Assembly (NCBI GenBank): GCA_049700455.1
Contig: JBNAVJ010000008.1
Coordinates: 1 to 64,000 of the forward strand
Length of the DNA: 64,000 nucleotides
Origin: JBNAVJ01 sp049700455
GTDB lineage: Bacteria > Bacteroidota > Ignavibacteria > Tepidaquicellales > Tepidaquicellaceae
Reading direction: 5' to 3'
A model generated the notes under the pieces. It saw only the letters and a list, made by a program, of their open reading frames with translations, did not search any database and was not told the origin of the DNA. Shown here in pieces: positions 61,314-64,000 of the stretch. Each line of letters starts with the position of its first letter. Within the stretch, counting starts at the first letter, position 1. The translations under genes and the position numbers were made by a program.

Positions 61314-62426
61314 ATGAGATATTTAGAAAGTAGTAACTCTTTTACTTATCTGTACACACTGCTTTTAATAGTTTTTCTGGCGGTTGGAAATATATTATTC
61401 CAATTAATATCTCTGTCTACTCTTGAAATAGTTCTCTTTAATCTGATACTCATAATTTCTTCTCTTTTATTTCTTTTTTCCTACCGACAATTTGTTGATA
61501 AGCCTATTTCAATACTCCAGAATGTATTTGCGACGATTGTGGATTCTGCGTTAAATAATGAATTTTCTAACTATGAAGAGAAAATTGGGGAGGTTGATAA
61601 TATAATAAATACCCTTAAAAAAAACGAACCGGTGTTTTCCCGCAACTTTAAGTTAAGTACTATATACCACAATTTAATCAGTATTTTAATGGCTGTTAGG
61701 AGAGAATTAACCGTTGCTAAAGTATTTAAATTGAACAGAAACGAGTTTCTTGGTAATGTTGCTCATGAACTTCGTACTCCAATATTCGCAATTCAGCTCT
61801 CCCTTGAAACGTTAATTGATGGAGCTATAAACGATCCCAATGTAAAATATGATTTTTTGAATAAAGCTTTGTCTCAAACTGCCAGGATGAAAGAATTAGT
61901 AAGTGATCTGGTTAATATCTCTGAACTTGAAAGTGGAATGAAATTAAAACAAAGATGGTTTCCTCTCTTTGGATTTATCAGGGGGGTGTTGAAGGATTTT
62001 ATTCCGGTTGCAGAAAATAAAAATATTAAAATTGAACTATCGAACAATGTCAATATAGAAGAAGAAGTATTTGCCGATGAAGATAAAATAAGACAGGTTT
62101 TGATAAACTTATTAGATAATGCCGTTAAATATTCAAATCAAAACTCCCGGATAATATTAAGATTGGCTAAGAAGGGAAATTTTGTTTCAATTGCTGTCCA
62201 AGATTTTGGGATTGGTATTCCTGAGTCAGATTTACCAAGAATTTTTGAAAGGTTCTATAGAGTTGATAAAAATCGTTCCAGAGAAATGGGGGGAAGTGGA
62301 TTGGGGCTGTCAATTGTAAAACATATCCTTGAACTACATAATGCTAAGATTAATGTTACCAGTAGGTTAAACGAAGGGAGTACCTTTGAATTTACTCTCC
62401 CGGTACGTTCTCAAGAGTATTCATAA
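61314..62426 (+). CDS. Sensor histidine kinase (PhoR-like)
   Basis: 370 aa from ATG 61314; a GTG at 61311 would add one residue. Two closely spaced membrane helices (about 12-55) leave almost no periplasmic sensor domain. H-box NEFLGNVAHELRTPIFAI, N-box QVLINLLDNAVKYSN, G1 DFGIGIPESDLPRIFERFYR and G2 GGSGLGLSIVKHIL are all intact. Partner of the adjacent regulator. Without a periplasmic domain it probably senses through the membrane or a partner complex. Its 3' end overlaps the convergent gatA by 35 bases. Confidence 0.92.
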   Translation: MRYLESSNSFTYLYTLLLIVFLAVGNILFQLISLSTLEIVLFNLILIISSLLFLFSYRQFVDKPISILQNVFATIVDSALNNEFSNYEEKIGEVDNIINTLKKNEPVFSRNFKLSTIYHNLISILMAVRRELTVAKVFKLNRNEFLGNVAHELRTPIFAIQLSLETLIDGAINDPNVKYDFLNKALSQTARMKELVSDLVNISELESGMKLKQRWFPLFGFIRGVLKDFIPVAENKNIKIELSNNVNIEEEVFADEDKIRQVLINLLDNAVKYSNQNSRIILRLAKKGNFVSIAVQDFGIGIPESDLPRIFERFYRVDKNRSREMGGSGLGLSIVKHILELHNAKINVTSRLNEGSTFEFTLPVRSQEYS

Positions 62427-63855
62427 ATAAGTTACATATTCTTAATAGTCCTGCTTCATCAAATTTTTTCGCCATTACCTGTACCCCGAAAGGTAAAGAT
62501 TTTTCATCAAACCCTATAGGTACTGAAATTGCAGGGATAGTAGCAAGGTTTACAGATGCAGTATAAATATCACTCAGATACATTGATAGAGGATCTTCAA
62601 TTTTTTCTCCCAGTTTAAAGGCAGTAGTAGGTGATGTTGGTGATACTATATAATTAACTTTTTCAAAAGCACAATCGAAATCTTGCTTGATAAGCCTTCT
62701 AACTTTTTGAGCTTTTCTGTAATATGCTTCATAATAGCCAGAGGAAAGGACGTATGTACCAAGCATAATTCTCCGCTTCACTTCATCACCAAAACCTTCG
62801 GAGCGGCTTTTTACATACATCTCTTCAAATGCATTGTCTGAATATGGCTCCAGATTTGCCCTATACCCATATCTTACCCCATCGTATCTTGCTAAATTAC
62901 TCGAAGCTTCCGCAGAAGTAAGTATATAATAAGTGGGCATAACATATTCAGTATGAGGCAATGAAATTTCTTCTACTTCAAAGCCCTTACTTTTCAGGTT
63001 ATCAAGGAGCTTGAAGATAGCGTTTTTTATTGGTATAGCCAGACCTTCTCCAAAGTATTCACGTGCATAACCTATTTTAATATTTCCTGGTTTAATTTCG
63101 TTTTTTAATTCTGAAATATAATCAGGGACAGGCTCAGAGGAAGAAGTTGAGTCATAGTTGTCATAACCTGCAATAGTTTGTAGAACTATTGCAATATCTG
63201 AACTATTATTTCCAAAAATTCCAATACTATCAAATGATGAAGCGAAAGCTGTTAATCCGAACCGGGAAATTCGTCCATATGTAACTTTTAAACCAACAAT
63301 ACCACAAAAGGAAGCAGGTTGTCTAATAGAACCACCAGTTTCAGACCCAAGAGATGTTAAACACATATTTGCTGCAACGGAAACGGCACTCCCTCCGGAT
63401 GAGCCACCTGGAACTCGTGATTTGTCATAGGGATTTAGAACTGGTCCATAAAATGAATTTTCGTTTGAGGAACCCATTGCAAACTCATCACAGTTGACCT
63501 TGCCAATTATAATTGCATCTTGATTGAGCAACCTTTCAACAGCAGTAGCATTATATAAAGCTCTAAAATTACTTAAAATCCGTGAAGCACAGGTTAGAGG
63601 TTTATCCTTAACAGAGATAACATCTTTAACAGATATTATCATTCCTGCAAGTCTACCAGCAGTTCCAGCACGGATTTTTTCATCAATTATCTTTGCCTTT
63701 TCTAATGCTTCTTCTTCGAAAAGGGTAATAAATACATTGAGCTCCTTTTGATTGTGAATATTGCTAAGATATCCCTGGACAAGGTCAGAAACAGTTAGCT
63801 TTCTTGATGATATGGAGTCCCTTATTTCACTAAGACTTCTGGGGGGAAATTCCAT
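62392..63855 (-). CDS. gatA: Glutamyl-tRNA(Gln)/aspartyl-tRNA(Asn) amidotransferase subunit A
   Basis: 487 aa from ATG 63855 (MEFPPRSL); a TTG at 63876 would add seven unlikely residues. Amidase-signature catalytic Lys77 (GMIISVKDVI), the Gly/Ser-rich stretch PGGSSGGSAVSVAANM and the Ser nucleophile region GSETGGSIRQPASFCG are present. GatA liberates ammonia from glutamine for conversion of misacylated Glu-tRNA(Gln) with GatB and GatC, neither of which is in the window. The tatA-like gene lies 27 bases upstream in the same direction. Confidence 0.94.
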   Translation of the reverse strand: MEFPPRSLSEIRDSISSRKLTVSDLVQGYLSNIHNQKELNVFITLFEEEALEKAKIIDEKIRAGTAGRLAGMIISVKDVISVKDKPLTCASRILSNFRALYNATAVERLLNQDAIIIGKVNCDEFAMGSSNENSFYGPVLNPYDKSRVPGGSSGGSAVSVAANMCLTSLGSETGGSIRQPASFCGIVGLKVTYGRISRFGLTAFASSFDSIGIFGNNSSDIAIVLQTIAGYDNYDSTSSSEPVPDYISELKNEIKPGNIKIGYAREYFGEGLAIPIKNAIFKLLDNLKSKGFEVEEISLPHTEYVMPTYYILTSAEASSNLARYDGVRYGYRANLEPYSDNAFEEMYVKSRSEGFGDEVKRRIMLGTYVLSSGYYEAYYRKAQKVRRLIKQDFDCAFEKVNYIVSPTSPTTAFKLGEKIEDPLSMYLSDIYTASVNLATIPAISVPIGFDEKSLPFGVQVMAKKFDEAGLLRICNLFMNTLENVPGE

Positions 63856-63882
63856 TGCATACAAGTTTAAGAGCAATTAAAG

Positions 63883-64000
63883 TCAGGATTTCTTTTGTTC
63901 CTCTTCTTTAAGAGGCTTGGTTATTTCAGATTCTATTTCGCTTGATGCTTTTTTGAATTCTCTAATACCGTGACCTAAACCTCTCATAAATTCTGGAATC
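63883..64000 (-). CDS. tatA: Twin-arginine translocase protein TatA/TatB family (5' part beyond window)
   Basis: The C-terminal 39 residues are visible, beginning IPEFMRGLGHGIREFKKASS, the amphipathic helix that follows the membrane segment in TatA, and then an acidic/basic tail ending EEEQKKS. The start and the membrane helix lie outside. Same strand and just upstream of gatA, so probably cotranscribed. Confidence 0.8.
   Translation of the reverse strand, partial: IPEFMRGLGHGIREFKKASSEIESEITKPLKEEEQKKS

Overview
The window looks like a chromosomal segment of an AT-rich Gram-negative bacterium of the Bacteroidota/Chlorobiota lineage, most likely an Ignavibacteria member. Five proteins end in type IX secretion (T9SS) sorting domains of the QNYPNPFNP type that is very common there. 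Most genes lack a clear Shine-Dalgarno sequence, the outer-membrane machinery is diderm (Omp85, LptF/G, TonB receptors), and a few promoters carry the Bacteroidota-type TAnnTTTG -7 box. This assignment is inference from gene content; no rRNA is present.

Layout. 1-5.1 kb: end of an unknown gene, rsmA, mfd and an outer-membrane protein. 5.3-12.3 kb: a secreted BNR-repeat T9SS protein and a glycogen cluster (glgB, a GH57 glycosidase, malQ). 12.3-16.8 kb: a stand-alone C-terminal transketolase subunit, queA, a PLP-dependent deaminase/desulfhydrase, DinB and a TPR lipoprotein. 17.4-18.9 kb: an ECF sigma factor, a one-TM protein and a periplasmic metal-sensor-like protein (CnrHYX-like). 18.9-25.2 kb: an M29 aminopeptidase, a TonB-type receptor, tRNA-Asp followed by gene-poor DNA, and small secreted proteins.

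25.3-42.3 kb is the standout region, a respiratory cluster for multiheme electron transfer. It encodes at least 71 c-heme motifs (9+19+18+4+14+7) in six cytochromes. One is a nonaheme protein with a T9SS export domain. A sigma-54 activator gene is followed by a well-matched -24/-12 promoter. The operon behind that promoter encodes a receiver-like protein, a 19-heme membrane cytochrome, a cytochrome b, an 18-heme NapC-like cytochrome, a tetraheme c554-like cytochrome, an outer-membrane barrel, a 14-heme cytochrome and a 7-heme lipoprotein. ccmC-ccmD-ccmE-ccmF follow, and CcmE carries Cys instead of the heme-binding His. I read this as a route from the quinol pool through the periplasm and a porin-cytochrome conduit to the cell surface, with a dedicated variant of heme attachment next to it.

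42.5-64 kb: an Omp85 protein, a RapZ C-terminal-domain protein, a secreted endonuclease, an acetyl-CoA synthetase/ACP/alpha-oxoamine synthase operon, a T9SS protein with a TonB receptor, kbl, an LptF/G permease, the SRP RNA, a Gfo/Idh/MocA oxidoreductase, a PhoB/PhoR-like two-component pair, gatA and the end of tatA.

No CRISPR array, insertion sequence, prophage or rRNA was seen. All identifications come from reading the sequence; no database search was run.
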